Positions 63,953 to 64,000 of a stretch of DNA of 64,000 nucleotides are shown in pieces. The DNA comes from Paracidovorax wautersii (GTDB taxonomy: Bacteria > Pseudomonadota > Gammaproteobacteria > Burkholderiales > Burkholderiaceae_C), in the NCBI RefSeq assembly GCF_031453675.1, contig NZ_JAVIZX010000001.1, positions 1 through 64,000 on the forward strand, in the 5' to 3' direction. Every line of letters begins with the position of its first letter. The stretch's first letter is position 1. The translations under genes were made by a program, and so were the position numbers. The notes beneath the pieces were generated by a model, which ran no database searches, was not told where the DNA came from, and was given only the letters and a program-made list of their open reading frames with translations.

Positions 63953-64000
63953 TCAGATCTTGGGCACGCCGGTCAGCGCCAGCTTGAACTTGACTTGCAC
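63953..64000 (-). CDS. C-terminus of a second YceI-like protein, cut by the window
   Basis: The last 15 codons, VQVKFKLALTGVPKI, match the end of YceI proteins. The gene runs out of the window. YceI genes in tandem, often beside a cytochrome b561 gene, are common in this group. Confidence 0.65.
   Translation of the reverse strand: MQVKFKLALTGVPKI

Overview
The window is GC-rich, densely coded betaproteobacterial DNA. Gene content points to Comamonadaceae, most likely an Acidovorax-like organism: several Bug-type solute-binding proteins, FCD-type GntR regulators, a urtABCDE urea transporter, gudD with a Bug receptor, and small palindromic repeats built on GCGCTT/AAGCGC. This placement rests on recognising families, not on a database search. 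I see no rRNA, tRNA, CRISPR array, prophage or transposase.

Layout. (1) 1-14047 is a ureide and purine catabolism island: allantoinase PuuE (cut by the window start), a UraD-allantoate amidohydrolase fusion, an M20 hydrolase, gamma-glutamyltranspeptidase, a dicarboxylate carrier, a chemoreceptor, two FCD-GntR regulators, an NCS1 nucleobase/allantoin permease and an allantoin/hydantoin racemase. (2) 14114-18575 is a reverse-strand operon (aldolase-like DapA homologue, Bug protein, DhaK, DhaL) with a divergent GntR gene and a paired operator. (3) 18934-26984 holds malic enzyme (apparent frameshift), a porin, a royal-jelly-family lipoprotein, a Bug protein, an unusual enolase-superfamily enzyme and a LysR regulator. 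(4) 27310-32635 holds an NMT1/SsuA-like ABC transporter, a nucleoside/guanine-type deaminase, a patatin lipoprotein and hydroxypyruvate isomerase. (5) 32688-34192 is an IF-1 paralogue and RRM protein cluster. (6) 34366-39689 holds two Fe(II)/2-oxoglutarate oxygenases around a second NMT1-like receptor and a second deaminase, then an isolated ureD. (7) 39712-45619 holds two-component, phosphoesterase, lipid kinase, PAP2 and MFS genes. (8) 45914-49542 is a glucarate operon with a divergent LacI regulator. (9) 49606-54595 holds a frameshifted GGDEF gene, a DMT transporter, a MocR regulator and an AhpD-like protein. (10) 54852-62427 is the urtABCDE operon with an upstream Lrp-type gene, interrupted by several repeats. 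(11) GST and YceI genes end the window.

The genes form a plausible route: import purine or allantoin, convert ureides to allantoate, urea, ammonia and glyoxylate, then use urea (Urt, UreD) and glyoxylate (Hyi). A TTTGTATACAAA-like palindrome before four of the transport and chemotaxis genes may tie them to the FCD-GntR regulators.

The most striking observation is non-coding. Two roughly 265-bp elements (3957-4225 and 62009-62272) share invariant linkers but have entirely different helix sequences, so the fold and not the sequence is conserved. The second splits an Lrp-family gene, and removing exactly 264 bp restores it. Three other repeat families here show the same covariation. These look like mobile or dispersed structured nucleic-acid elements.
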